A stretch of DNA of 64,000 nucleotides, taken from NCBI GenBank assembly GCA_024704765.1, contig JAKMXF010000321.1, positions 620,001-684,000 of the forward strand, written 5' to 3'. Position 1 is the first letter of the stretch. Every line of letters begins with the position of its first letter. The stretch is from Oopsacas minuta. Lineage: Eukaryota > Porifera > Hexactinellida > Lyssacinosida > Leucopsacidae. Below the pieces are notes generated by a model that was given only the letters and a program-made list of their open reading frames with translations, made no database searches and was not told where the DNA came from. Positions 31,204-41,844 of the stretch are shown in pieces. The translations under genes were made by a program, and so were the position numbers.

Positions 31204-31666
31204 TTTAGATTTCATATGTATACATTGCTAGATATATTTTCGAATAAATATATTTTCTTAGTATTTGTCATTTTATTCAGGTTGTTCATTCTCATCTCTT
31301 TTGTTATATTTCTAATCAGTAATTATTATTATTAAGGTTAATGCGTTACGTAACATTTGAACGGTGCCTTACAGAATTGATTCAAATTTCTATGCAAACT
31401 ATATTTCAAAAAGCGCATAATATTCAAAAATTAGTTATAAAACAGTCTGGAAATCGGTAATTTGTCACCGAATTATTGTAATTAATTATCGGCTATTCTT
31501 GTACTCGAAAATAACACCAATTGTAGAATATATTTCTGATACTTTTTGTCTTGATTTGATTCCTCATGGCCTCATGAAAGAAATGGACAAAATAAGCAGA
31601 TTTCTGTAATTGTAATAGACTAAAGTCATCAGACATTATTGTTATAGATTTCTGTAGTAATTAATT
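31204..31666. other. Intergenic spacer, nothing recognised
   Basis: AT-rich. The phrase TTACGTAACATTTGAACG near 31345 recurs near 54975, suggesting a dispersed short element. Confidence 0.35.
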
Positions 31667-32263
31667 ATGGCAGAATTTCTGACAGAAGAAGATATCCATC
31701 AATTCCGTATTCACTTCGATCACCTGGACACTGACCAGGACGGTATTTTGTCAATAGAAGAACTCACTGCTTTCTTCACCCAGGAGATGGGATCTCACCT
31801 CCTGGAGGAGGAACTACATGACATGATTATAGAGTTTGATGAGAATAAGAATGGAAAGATAGAATTTGAAGAATTCTTAGCCATGCAAGTAAATTACATA
31901 TCATACGTTACAGTAAATATAATTCTTATCTCTTTGTTATGAACTGTCACTGAAAATACCTTTTATAGCACTTTCCTACCGGTATTTTGGACCAATTTTC
32001 CAGTGACAGAAGTGTAATCTATATTTGATTAGGTTAAAAAGAATATGATGATAGGACAGGAAGAAGAGATCTGGAAAATATTTCAAGCATTTGACAGTGA
32101 CAAGAATGGATATATAAGTGCTCCTGAGCTAAGAAATGTAATGGCTACTCTAGGAGAGAATCTATCTGAAGAGGAAATAGCAGCAATGATAAGAGAAGCT
32201 GATATAGATGGAGATGGACATATCAACTATGAAGAGTTTGTTAGAGTTATGATGTTCTCATAA
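31667..32263 (+). CDS. Calmodulin-like protein with four EF-hands, two exons
   Basis: Exons 31667-31888 and 32033-32263 join in phase 0 at GT-AG to give 150 residues, calmodulin size. Four EF-hand loops are visible: [36 protein letters not shown] and [12 protein letters not shown]. All have Asp at positions 1 and 3, Gly at 6 and Glu at 12, so all four should bind Ca2+. The second half ([20 protein letters not shown] then [17 protein letters not shown]) is close to calmodulin. The first half is more divergent, with an [11 protein letters not shown] entry and [13 protein letters not shown]. It is therefore a calmodulin-like sensor and not canonical calmodulin. Troponin C or centrin are less likely from the loop sequences. 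Confidence 0.88.
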
Positions 32264-32801
32264 AAGATGTAATATGTATAATAATCAAAAATATGGTTTG
32301 TATCTATTTGCTGGATATGTGTTCATAATGCTTATGTTTAACATTTATATTTTAATAACAGAAATGGTAAAGTAAAGCGTATTGTAGTCCGTAATTCTTG
32401 CTACAGACTTAACATAGTATAACCTTATATGTCTATTGAAGTTTACTTCTATAAGTGGGGAAATCTATTACAGTATACATTTTCGGGAATAATTAATTTT
32501 TGTGCTCATTTTGGAATAAACACGTACTTATAGCTATTTTGAATTGAAAATTTTCAACCAATAATTAGTTCCTATTATAATAATCAAATATCATTGATAA
32601 ACAGTCATTGAAGGGAATGGCTATCCATATTGACTCCAGAATTTCTGGTTAAAGACATATATGAAAATATAAATGGAGAATGGGGTGTTATCAGGAGACT
32701 GACCGTCCTGACCTCCCTCACTTATAGAGGTTCTCCTGTACCAATGGAATGTATTCTGTCCTATCATAATTTTCTTCATTACATAGCATAATACGTATCA
32801 T
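32264..32801. other. Intergenic spacer, nothing recognised
   Basis: AT-rich DNA between the calmodulin-like gene and TATDN1. No coding or repeat signal was identified. Confidence 0.4.
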
Positions 32802-33722
32802 ATGGCTAGCAAGCTCATAAGGGGTATAGTAGATATAGGTGTTAATTTAACAGACCCAGTATATCAGGGTGTATACTACAAGAGTAAACACCATCCTCCT
32901 GACCTGGATAGAGTCCTGGTACGAACTGAACAGTCCGGTATCACTCAGATGATAATTACAGGAGGTTGCCTTAGTGAATCTCGAGAAGCTTTAGAATTAG
33001 CTACAACAAGTAATATGTTGTATAGTACAGTAGGGTGTCATCCAACACGCTGTTTAGAATTTGAAACTTGTAAAGAAGGGCCTGCTGCTTATCTAGCTAG
33101 TCTCAGAGCTCTTGTGATGTCTAATAGAGAATCTGGTAAGATAGTAGCTGTAGGAGAGACTGGTCTAGATTTTGATCGTCTGAATTTCTGTCCGAAAGAA
33201 ATACAAATCAAACATTTTGAGCCTCAAATACTTCTATCCATAGAATTAGGTCTTCCTTTGTTTCTACATTGCAGGAATGCTTTCAATGAATTCCACGCGG
33301 TTATGAAGAAACATATAACCTCGTGTCACGGTGGTGTAGTACACTCGTTCACTGGGTCACTAGATGAGGCTATAGCATTCACAGATATGGGGCTATATAT
33401 TGGAATAAATGGATGTTCTCTTAAGACTGAAGATAATATTAAAGTTGTATCAGGAATACCTCTTGATAAAATGATGGTAGAGACAGACGCTCCTTGGTGT
33501 GAGATTAGACAGACACACGCTAGTTACAAGTTTATTAAAACTCAATTCCCAGCTGTTAAGAAGGAGAAATGGAGTGGTGATAAAATGGTGAAATCTAGAA
33601 ATGAACCATGTAAGATTTCGCAGGTTTTAGAAGTAATCGCGGCTATAAAGGGATGTCCTATAGACTTAGTTATCGAGAAAACATACGAGAATACCAAAAA
33701 TATGTTCTTCCCAAAGTTATAA
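32802..33722 (+). CDS. TATDN1: TatD-family deoxyribonuclease TATDN1
   Basis: The 306-residue single-exon protein matches animal TATDN1: DIGVNLTDPVYQGVY at the start, TVGCHPTRCLEFE, VAVGETGLDFDRLNFCPKE, LPLFLHCRNAFNEF, GGVVHSFTG, YIGINGCSLKTEDN and VETDAPWCEIRQTHAS. Metal ligands visible are Glu in GETGLDFD, His in FLHCRN, His in VVHSFTG and Asp in ETDAPW. The bacterial TatD HxH motif is replaced by DIGVNL, which is usual for TATDN1. The family consists of metal-dependent (Mg2+/Mn2+) DNases with a TIM-barrel fold, linked in animals to chromosomal DNA processing and apoptotic degradation. The start follows the family length (human protein about 297). Confidence 0.92.
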   Translation: MASKLIRGIVDIGVNLTDPVYQGVYYKSKHHPPDLDRVLVRTEQSGITQMIITGGCLSESREALELATTSNMLYSTVGCHPTRCLEFETCKEGPAAYLASLRALVMSNRESGKIVAVGETGLDFDRLNFCPKEIQIKHFEPQILLSIELGLPLFLHCRNAFNEFHAVMKKHITSCHGGVVHSFTGSLDEAIAFTDMGLYIGINGCSLKTEDNIKVVSGIPLDKMMVETDAPWCEIRQTHASYKFIKTQFPAVKKEKWSGDKMVKSRNEPCKISQVLEVIAAIKGCPIDLVIEKTYENTKNMFFPKL

Positions 33723-33901
33723 AAGCATATCAAAATTATAGTATTTATATGACTAATTCAAATTGGCGGAAATTAGCTGGAGTGAAAGTTGGGAGATTCG
33801 CTTTCCTTACTTGATAACTTTCCATTACCAAATTCCTCGTGACAAATTTACCGATTTAATATGTTTATTGTTTATGTTTGTTTAATTAGCTTAATTATGA
33901 G

Positions 33902-35113
33902 ATGGCAACATCTTTCTATGAAAGCTCAAATTATAAATCTCATTTTGATTCTACAATTGAAAAACTGCGAAATGAAATAAAAACACAAATTTATTCTCTC
34001 ATAGAATCTCTTAAAAAGCGAGAAATAGAATTATTAAGTGGGTTAGACGAGATAGTCAACACTCACAAATCAAAAAACAAAGAGTTACAACAAAAACTAG
34101 AAGAACTAACAGAATTGTATAAAGCGAATAAAAAGAACTTTGAATCTTCTGAATTACAATATTTACAGAAAAACTTTTTGGAGGAGATTGATAGAAAGAT
34201 AGAATCTACAACTCAACAGATTAGTAGCTCATCTTTCCCAGATTTTACATGGGATGATAAATTGTTAAGTCAAATAGAAACATTTGGGTCAATCAAATTG
34301 AAAACGAAAGAATCCATCAAATACACTGACAAAATAACCCCAATTGTGAGTGTATGTGAAAAAGGGAATGAAAAGGGGCACCTTAAGAGTCCTTGGGGAC
34401 TAGCGATTGACTACACATCTGGGAACATTTATATCTGTGATCAACAAAATAATAGAATACAGGTATTCGATTCTGGATGCAATTTCAAGAATATTTTTGA
34501 TATTTCTACAAGTTTACGTCAACCAATGGGTATTGCTATACATAAAGGTAATCTCTACGTATCCGAGGGATGCCAAGATGTACTAGTATTCGATTTACAA
34601 GGACAACTTCTAAAACGTCTTGAAAGACGGCACAGACCAGATTCGAAAGAATCTAGCATTTATGGAATTTCGGTACATGAAACTACGGGAGACGTTTTCA
34701 TATGTGATTTCAAAAATAATCGAGTTCAAGTTTATAGCGAGGAATTTAAACTCAAACATTTGCTTACTGGCTTCACTAAACCATGTTATGTAGAAGTTAC
34801 ACATACACACATAATCGTATTAGATAAAGGTAATCCTTGTCTGCATTGGTATGATTATGATTATGCATTTGTGAAGAGTCTCATTACTAGAGGGGGAGAT
34901 GGTCAAGTTGAAAATGTGGCTGCTTTCTGTTTAGATTTTGAGGGAAATATTCTTATGACTGATGACTATAGTATTTCTATATTTAACAAGCGAGGAGAGT
35001 TGATACATAAAATTAAGGATGATGTTACTTATCCAACTGGTATAAAACTTGATAGTAAAAATAGAATTATTATTCTATCATATCGGGATAAGAATTGTCT
35101 ACAGATGTTCTGA
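33902..35113 (+). CDS. Coiled-coil/NHL-repeat protein (RING-less TRIM-NHL-like)
   Basis: The 403-residue single-exon product has a coiled coil at about 15-125 (KLRNEIKTQIYSLIESLKKR, KNKELQQKLEELTELY) and then six NHL-like blades from about 155. Typical blades are GHLKSPWGLAIDYTSGNIYI with CDQQNNRIQVF, GDVFICDFKNNRVQVY and the final YPTGIKLDSKNRIIIL ending CLQMF. The architecture is the C-terminal half of TRIM-NHL proteins. The RING and B-boxes are absent, so E3 ligase activity is not expected from this chain. It is the intact relative of the broken gene at 4794 and of the nested gene at 38247. Function is unknown; NHL propellers bind RNA or protein partners. Confidence 0.8.
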   Translation: MATSFYESSNYKSHFDSTIEKLRNEIKTQIYSLIESLKKREIELLSGLDEIVNTHKSKNKELQQKLEELTELYKANKKNFESSELQYLQKNFLEEIDRKIESTTQQISSSSFPDFTWDDKLLSQIETFGSIKLKTKESIKYTDKITPIVSVCEKGNEKGHLKSPWGLAIDYTSGNIYICDQQNNRIQVFDSGCNFKNIFDISTSLRQPMGIAIHKGNLYVSEGCQDVLVFDLQGQLLKRLERRHRPDSKESSIYGISVHETTGDVFICDFKNNRVQVYSEEFKLKHLLTGFTKPCYVEVTHTHIIVLDKGNPCLHWYDYDYAFVKSLITRGGDGQVENVAAFCLDFEGNILMTDDYSISIFNKRGELIHKIKDDVTYPTGIKLDSKNRIIILSYRDKNCLQMF

Positions 35114-35614
35114 GCTAGCTAGTAGTGCCTTCTGTCTGTGTGAAAATTGACATGATAGCTCTCCCATAATAATTGTAGAAAATTATTCAGTGATTTGAAT
35201 TTTGATTATGTATTTATCTTTTGTATGTACATCATTTTGTTTATCTATCTTTTGTATCTATATTTTGTTTGCAACACTTGCTTGCGCTGTGCCGCTTGTG
35301 AACACTTGGGACGTAGGAAGCATTATTGGTGCGGAGAACTCCACACCTTCTGTACCGGCTCCTACGGTCCTGACTTCATGTCAACGGAAGGCATCCAATT
35401 CATTTTAAGTTGGACCATGAATACGCATGCCAAATTTCAAGGTAGCTATAACCAGTTTCCCAACAACTCGCACAAACAAACAGCAAATATATTGAGATTT
35501 ATATACGTATGTGATATTATTGTTTTACTGTGCCGACTACTATAATACGCTACGTGCTACGTAGTGATTTGTACGTGTATTTACATTCCTACCTTTGTAT
35601 TAGTATAAAGAACA
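35114..35614. other. Spacer upstream of CFAP52 with a GC-richer island
   Basis: 35270-35420 is markedly less AT-rich (for example CTTGCTTGCGCTGTGCCGCTTGTGAAC). It resembles the small insert in BRD8 intron 1 (CTTGCTCGCGCTGCGCTGCTTATGAAC), suggesting a dispersed element fragment. The overlapping open frames resemble no known protein. Confidence 0.4.
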
Positions 35615-38600
35615 ATGTCAGTTAGATCTGCAACCAGAGAGGGAACAGCTTCAGTACAAGAAGAGCCTCTGGCTGTGGCAACAGAGGACAGCATCCAACC
35701 TATGAAATCTCCCATCCCTGCTACACCAGAAATAGCAGACAAGAAAGAATTACATGAACTACAACTAGTCAGGATGATGGGATTTGAGGGTAAGATTACT
35801 GGTGGCCTAATATCACATCCTGATGGAGTACATCTGTTGTATGCTCTCGGCTCTACAATCGTTATATTGAATATGATTAATAATTCTCAGAGCTTTCTAA
35901 GAGGACACAGTAACAATGTTTCTTGTATAGCTGTCAATAAGAAAGGAGACAAAATAGCTTCAGGTTATTGCTGTATAAATATTGTCAACTAACGTTATAT
36001 CGAACACGGATATATCGTAATTGTGTCAATAGCATAAATTCCATCAGTAATGTCGAAATCCGCTGATTTCAAAAGTATTTATTTCTGTCCCTTGAGCTTT
36101 GATATAACGGGAGTTTTTTTGTTATTTTCGAATTCTAATTGACTTCTTTGGATTCTATATATTATTAGTTATTCTGTTGTTATATACTAAATATTCAGGT
36201 CAGGTAACCTACATGGGATTCAAGGCAGATGTAATCTTATGGGACTTCAGTAGTCAGAGTATGATGGCTAGATTCAGTCTACATAAAGTGAAGGTACAAG
36301 CTCTAGCCTTCTCTCCTAACGATCTTTATCTAGCGACACTAGGAGGGAGAGATGATGGTACTATTGTTATGTGGAATTTGGAGAAGTTAGTAAATACTTA
36401 TTTTGACTATTTTTAACTGAATTTTAGGATGTATTATTTACAGTGTTGTGTTCTAAGAAAAACTTTATGTTCCAAATTACAGTACTGGAAAGTTCCCAAT
36501 TCCTATCCCTCCGTCATTCGTTATTTATACAATAAATATTGGTTATAAGAACGTGCAGGATACAACCAACATCCTCTGAAAAATGGTTCTCTTATATTCC
36601 TATATATTTAATGCCGGTTATAAGAGCATACTGGATATAAGAACGTGTATTACAACTCTCAAGAGGGTTCTTATAACCAGCTTTTACTGTACTGTAATAA
36701 TGTTATAGACTGGACAGTATATGTGGAGCTCCAGCAGCTATGCAGAGAGCAGGATGTGCATACACAGTAGGATTCAGTAGAGAGAAAGATGACGTCTTCT
36801 TCACGGTAGGAGATCACACTCTACGTGTATGGGAGCTGGACCTAGATAACAGGAAAATATACCCAACTGATTGTGACTTAGGATTGATAAAGAGAGTGAG
36901 CAAATGTCTGGTACCTTCTCTAGATGATACATTTCTACTCACAGGCACTACTAGTGGTGATATCGTACAGATTACTACTTCCTCTAGGGTATTGCATGGA
37001 TACGGCCCTCAGAAACACAAGTATCCTCTTGGTATGTGAATATTTACTAATTTATTCAAACATGTTTACTTGTCTCTTGACAGACACATGTAGTATTGCT
37101 TGCCCCATTTACTAACTCTAGACACCATGTGTAAACTCACTCAAATTATTCCTATATACAATGGTCCTCAATCCTGACCCCAAATGTTTGCATTATGTTT
37201 AATTGCAGGAGTTCCACTGGTGAAAAAAGGTTAGGCATTGCTATATACCAATTTTTACGTTCACGTCATTCGGAAGAACGAATATGTTTTTACTATGTAA
37301 TACGTATCACATTATCCATGTCATTATCTTATTTCGATTTTGTCAAACATTGACAAATTATACACACACACCTTGACATAACATATACATTAGGTATAGA
37401 GGCTCTGTGTAAACTAGAGAGTGGAGAGCTCCTAGCAGGAACAGGGAAGGGAGCAGTAGCGTTACTGAATGGAGAGAGTTTCAAGAAAATAAAATCTGCT
37501 ACAGTAGAGGGTTCTGTAACCTCTCTATCTCTTCATCCCAGTGGTGAGGTGTGTTTCATAGGTACAGATAGATGTAGAATGTATAAAATGAGTCTAACAG
37601 ATTTCCAACCAGAGTTATTAAAACTCAGTCAATCATCTGCTGTTACAGACGTGTGTTTCCCAGCAAACAGAAACGAATTATTCGTTACTAGTGGTAGAGA
37701 GAATATTCATATTTGGCATACACTGAGTGGTAACGAGTTGTTACGTATAACTCTAGCTAATTTAACCTGTCTAGCTGTTGTGGTGCAGCCTGATGGTAAA
37801 GCTATTATATCTGGATGGGAAGATGGAAAGCTCAGAGCTTTTCTTCCTGAAACAGGTGAGACCTCGGTTAATGAAAAACTTGTTTCAGCTCCACATGATG
37901 TACATCTCAGCATGCGGGCGGGCGGCGCGGCATCTCTTTCTTATTATATCATTATTTATGCTGTTATCATAATACAAAGTGGCCAATTCATGGAAATATT
38001 TAAGTGACTCTACCTTCGAAATATGTTAATTAAGCGTGTGAGGAAATGGTGAAATAATAGCAATATTCATGCGGACAGGTAAACTTGATACAAGCGGTGG
38101 TGCTGAAACAAGTTTCCAACTAACAATGACCTGAAATGTGCTAACATTTTACACATTGATATTATTCAATAGCTAATAACTAAAATTTGACAAATATTAA
38201 GAGTTAAGACACTAAGTAAATTCAAACAATACATGCTATTGTTATGTTAGAAGATCTGTAACATAGCTTCCTTATAGTTACATACAACTATAACTCTCCC
38301 TTTTTTGTCTATACACACCCCTCTAGGCTCAACTAGTCTTTCTTCTCCATGTTTCAACTCTAGACTTGTTTGTAAAGTATATCGTCTATTATCTTTCATA
38401 AATACGTACACATAAGGTTTTCTATTGTCGGTTATCAAAAGGCGACCTGAGGAGTCTATGCAGAAGAAAGAAGGCATCAAATCATTTGACTCTCTAGATA
38501 AGAATTGACTAAGTAGGTCTCCTCTTAAATCAAATTGCAGAATTAAGTAGTATTTGCTATTCAATACGAATAAACTATTCTTGTGTATCTTAATGTCAAG

Positions 38601-41600
38601 AGGTTGATACAAGGATGAATGTGTTATAGTTTTAACTATGCCACCAATAGAGTATACATTGATACGATCGTTCTTATAGTATACATTGATACGATTGTTC
38701 TTAGAGTCACACACGTACAGATTAGGATCTGAGTATGCTAACCCAGTGGGTGTGTTCATCTCACCCTCTAGTGAACCATGCTTACCAAAAACATCACAAC
38801 TAGATATGTACTTATCTTGAGACTCATCTCTTAAAGAAATGGAAGCTATTAAATCATGAGTGACAATATTGCGAGATTTAGCACTGATATATAATATGTT
38901 GTTTTGAAACTCAATGCCGTATGGTTGAGGTGAGAAATATACGACTTCTGGTTTAGGTTCACGGTTTAAAGGGCTATTTCCTGGTATATAAGATATGCCC
39001 ATGATGCTGTTATGTCCTGATATATAAGGTATGCGTCCATCGCCTATGATGCTACTATAGTAATCTCCTTGTATGAAAAATTCCTTCCTGTTAACTAGCA
39101 TGAAAGATGCGAAAGGGACCTTTTTCACTTTCTCAGTAACAAGGGAATAACAGTATAAGTTACAAGATATGTTATCCAATACATACACTGCATGGGCTAT
39201 ATAATCATAAGCTATTCCTTGTGGATATTGACATCCTAATAGAGATACTGTAATTATAGGTTTACGCCTTAATTCGTATTCTGTTATTCTAGCATGAATA
39301 ACTGGAGGAATAGCAACTGGAGGAATAATAACTGGAGGAATAGCAACTGGTTGTTCTACTGCCATTTTATCAATTGTTCGTTTCACTCGCCTTTCCACAT
39401 TTACTCGACTACTCTCTGTTATATAATTATCTAATTTAATTTTTTTCTGCTTTACTTCTCTCCTACCTTCACTCACTACTACATTACCTATCTCCTTCAA
39501 CTGATCACCTACTCCTTCCTTCCATACAAGCTCCACACTGTGAGGAGGATACTCTCTGTCTAAAGCTTCTATTTTCTTGTCTGTATCAGATAAGATAGAT
39601 TTCTTGAGATCCTCAAACTCTCCACTCTTGAACTGATCCTCTATGTTAATTCTTATTGCAGTGAGAGAGGACATTTTATTTTTGTATTCGCTCTGTTTGT
39701 TTGTGAATTCCTTCTCCAGTTTGTTCAGTTCTTCACTCAGTTCTTTTTCAATCTTGTGGATATTAGCTTTCAGTTCTGATACTCTTTCTCTCAGAGCACT
39801 GCGAGCTATCTCTAGTCCAAACAAGAATTCTTCTTTATCAATTTCTTCTGGAGATATTCTCGTAGCCATTCCCTATACTCTTAATACTTACTAGGGTCCT
39901 AGATATAATATTCCTATATATGATATGCTTAATTTTAGCCTAAAGTATCTACAAATGAATGTTTCAGGTTACAAATAACTTAAACGTAATAATGTTCCCA
40001 ATCAGTACTATACCATGAATTATACAAAATTACTAGATAGGGATAATCAAGTTTAAGTGAAACGGGGGCTGAACCCTACCCCTCAGTTACGCAATTACGA
40101 TTAAATAAATCTGATATAACCCACAGTATACAAATACATTTTATAATCAAATCGGCTATCACTAAACTCTCGTCATAACGAAGTGATTCTTTACCCCTTA
40201 TAGCTTGAAAGTAATTTAATATACTCCTATTACAAAATAATTCAGCTCGTAACGAAATGAAACAGAGGTCCTAAGCAATTCATTAAATTTTGCATGTTTG
40301 TAGGTCAGCCTATGTTCACAATACAGGATGCACATAACAAAGGCGTAACTGCTATATCTATGACGTCAGACTCCAAACGTATAATCTCAGGAGGAGGAGA
40401 GGGACAAGTAAGAGTTTGGGAGATTAATAAAAAGGTTCAAAGTTTGAAAGAATCTATGAAGGAACATAAAGGTCCTCTTACTTCAATTAGAGTAAAGAGT
40501 AATGATAAAGAGTGTGTTAGTGCATCAGCTGATGGTACTTGTATTATATGGGATCTGATAAGATTTGTTAGAAATCAGGTACACATACTTACTGTAGGCA
40601 TTCGAATAGTAGACTCAGCGATTATAAGATTAGCTTTCTTGAGGGGGGAAATTCCGATATTTGTAAGGCGTTAATTCATTATAACCTCACTTGTGTATTT
40701 GTAATAATTACTTGTTTTTATCCTAAGTAACAGTAATTAATTCAATATCCATGTAGGGATTATTCCCCGTAGCCTATTGTTAATTTTTAAGACTCTCGAG
40801 GTGTGATTCGATTAATCAAGGGAGGCTACTATGAGTACTCTTCAATGAAATAGTGACGGTTATCTTATAAATAATTAAATATGGGTAGCGGGTACTTGTG
40901 TTTGTTTAGTTCATGCAATTGATCAACAATTTATAATCTTTAGGATATACAGCACACTTCCTAACTACTTTTCAAATTATCCGTGACCAACTTTTCCAGT
41001 ACAAACATTTTGTTCATTAAGTGCATTTGCTTTCTTTTTTATGTGAGTGTGATGGGGGATATTTACAGGGCCGGATTTACCCTGGAGTGGTCCGAAACAT
41101 GGTCGACATTGGTCGGTGCCCCCCCCCAAATTTCAATTATTTTAGAAACTAGAAAGTGCCATATTTTCCAGTGCAGGGGTCTCTGTCAATATTGGGTGGG
41201 AATAAATGACTGACCTGAAGTGGCATGATGGTTAATATAACATATTTCAAAAGTAAACAATGTATAAAGTGAACCTATCTATGACATATCAAATTTCTAA
41301 TTTAGAAATTTTAGTCTCTAAGAATGACCCTTTGTATAAGTGGCCCGAAGGCTATAGCCTGCTTAGCCTAATGGTAAATCCGGTACTGGATATTTATGAA
41401 AATAATAAAATGGATCTCATATTATAAAATGCTGAAACCACTACTATGAATGTACAATTAACTGTGCCTTATAAACAGGTTATCTTCGCTAACACAATGT
41501 TCCGAGCAGTTTGCTATGGACTAAACGAGTGTCAGATAATAACATCAGGAACAGATCGTAAGGTCTCCTACTGGGAGGTATTCGATGGTAGTCAGGTACG

Positions 41601-41844
41601 AGAGATAGATGGATCTAAATCCTCAGCTATCAATACACTAGACGTGTCACATAATGGAGAGTACTTCGTTACTGGGGGAGATGACAGAGTTATCAAAGTA
41701 TGGAAATACATGGAAGGAGAACTTGTGGGATATGGTATAGGACATAGTGGAGAAGTTAGCAAGTTGGTATTGTGCCCTCAACAGAAATACATTGTCAGCG
41801 TCAGTGTTGATGGAGGTATACTGATATGGGAGTATATGAAATAG
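35615..41844 (+). CDS. CFAP52: Cilia- and flagella-associated protein 52 (WDR16), seven exons
   Basis: Exons 35615-35963, 36199-36385, 36709-37031, 37209-37229 (a 21-base micro-exon), 37394-37855, 40304-40578 and 41479-41844 join in frame to 660 residues; human CFAP52 has about 620. WD40 segments match strongly: GHSNNVSCIAVNKKGDKIAS, YMGFKADVILWDF, LHKVKVQALAFSPNDLYLAT, FTVGDHTLRVWELDL, GGGEGQVRVWEI, DGTCIIWDL, IITSGTDRKVSYWEVFDG and GGDDRVIKVWKYMEGE. CFAP52 is a microtubule inner protein of axonemal doublets and is needed for motile cilia. The N-terminus carries about 40 extra, poorly conserved residues. The intron between 37856 and 40303 hosts an antisense NHL gene, and the last intron hosts a hAT MITE. 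Confidence 0.92.
35985..36117. repeat. MITE remnant in CFAP52 intron 1
   Basis: GTCAACTAACGTTATATCGAAC at the left and GAGCTTTGATATAACGGGAG at the right, inverted relatives of the CTCGTTATATCGAA family. It lies within the intron. Confidence 0.5.
36478..36691. repeat. MITE in CFAP52 intron 2
   Basis: TACAGTACTGG at the left and CCAGCTTTTACTGTA at the right are inverted termini. Internal repeats GGTTATAAGA and TTATAACCAG also pair. It is about 214 bp and ends just before exon 3. Confidence 0.55.
38247..39869 (-). CDS. Coiled-coil/NHL protein nested in a CFAP52 intron
   Basis: The 540-residue single-exon product has an N-terminal coiled coil (about 15-100: LRERVSELKANIHKIEKELS, ELNKLEKEFTNKQSEYKNKM). 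A basic linker follows with a short tandem repeat VAIPPVIIPPVAIPPVI (about 173-190). The rest is an NHL-type propeller: YPQGIAYDYIAHAVYVLD, PQPYGIEFQNNILYIS, NTPTGLAYSDPNLYVCDSKN, and a final VEPRGVCIDKKGRVIVVCN ending MLQIF. It lies entirely within the largest CFAP52 intron on the opposite strand. No RING or B-box. It shares the C-terminal signature with the other NHL genes here but is longer and more divergent. Confidence 0.8.
   Translation of the reverse strand: MATRISPEEIDKEEFLFGLEIARSALRERVSELKANIHKIEKELSEELNKLEKEFTNKQSEYKNKMSSLTAIRINIEDQFKSGEFEDLKKSILSDTDKKIEALDREYPPHSVELVWKEGVGDQLKEIGNVVVSEGRREVKQKKIKLDNYITESSRVNVERRVKRTIDKMAVEQPVAIPPVIIPPVAIPPVIHARITEYELRRKPIITVSLLGCQYPQGIAYDYIAHAVYVLDNISCNLYCYSLVTEKVKKVPFASFMLVNRKEFFIQGDYYSSIIGDGRIPYISGHNSIMGISYIPGNSPLNREPKPEVVYFSPQPYGIEFQNNILYISAKSRNIVTHDLIASISLRDESQDKYISSCDVFGKHGSLEGEMNTPTGLAYSDPNLYVCDSKNNRINVYYKNDRINVYSIGGIVKTITHSSLYQPLDIKIHKNSLFVLNSKYYLILQFDLRGDLLSQFLSRESNDLMPSFFCIDSSGRLLITDNRKPYVYVFMKDNRRYTLQTSLELKHGEERLVEPRGVCIDKKGRVIVVCNYKEAMLQIF
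41066..41388. mobile_element. hAT-type MITE with perfect 8-bp target duplication
   Basis: The element begins CAGGGCCGGATTTACC and ends GGTAAATCCGGTACTG, imperfect inverted termini of about 16 bases. It is flanked on both sides by the 8-base duplication GATATTTA (41058-41065 and 41389-41396), the hallmark of hAT transposition. It is 323 bp, non-coding, and lies in the last CFAP52 intron. A run of C at 41109-41117 is notable. Confidence 0.9.

Noticed and set aside
35195-35545. Overlapping 116- and 68-codon frames upstream of CFAP52
   Set aside because: Low-complexity hydrophobic start and no family resemblance; the less AT-rich part looks like repeat debris.
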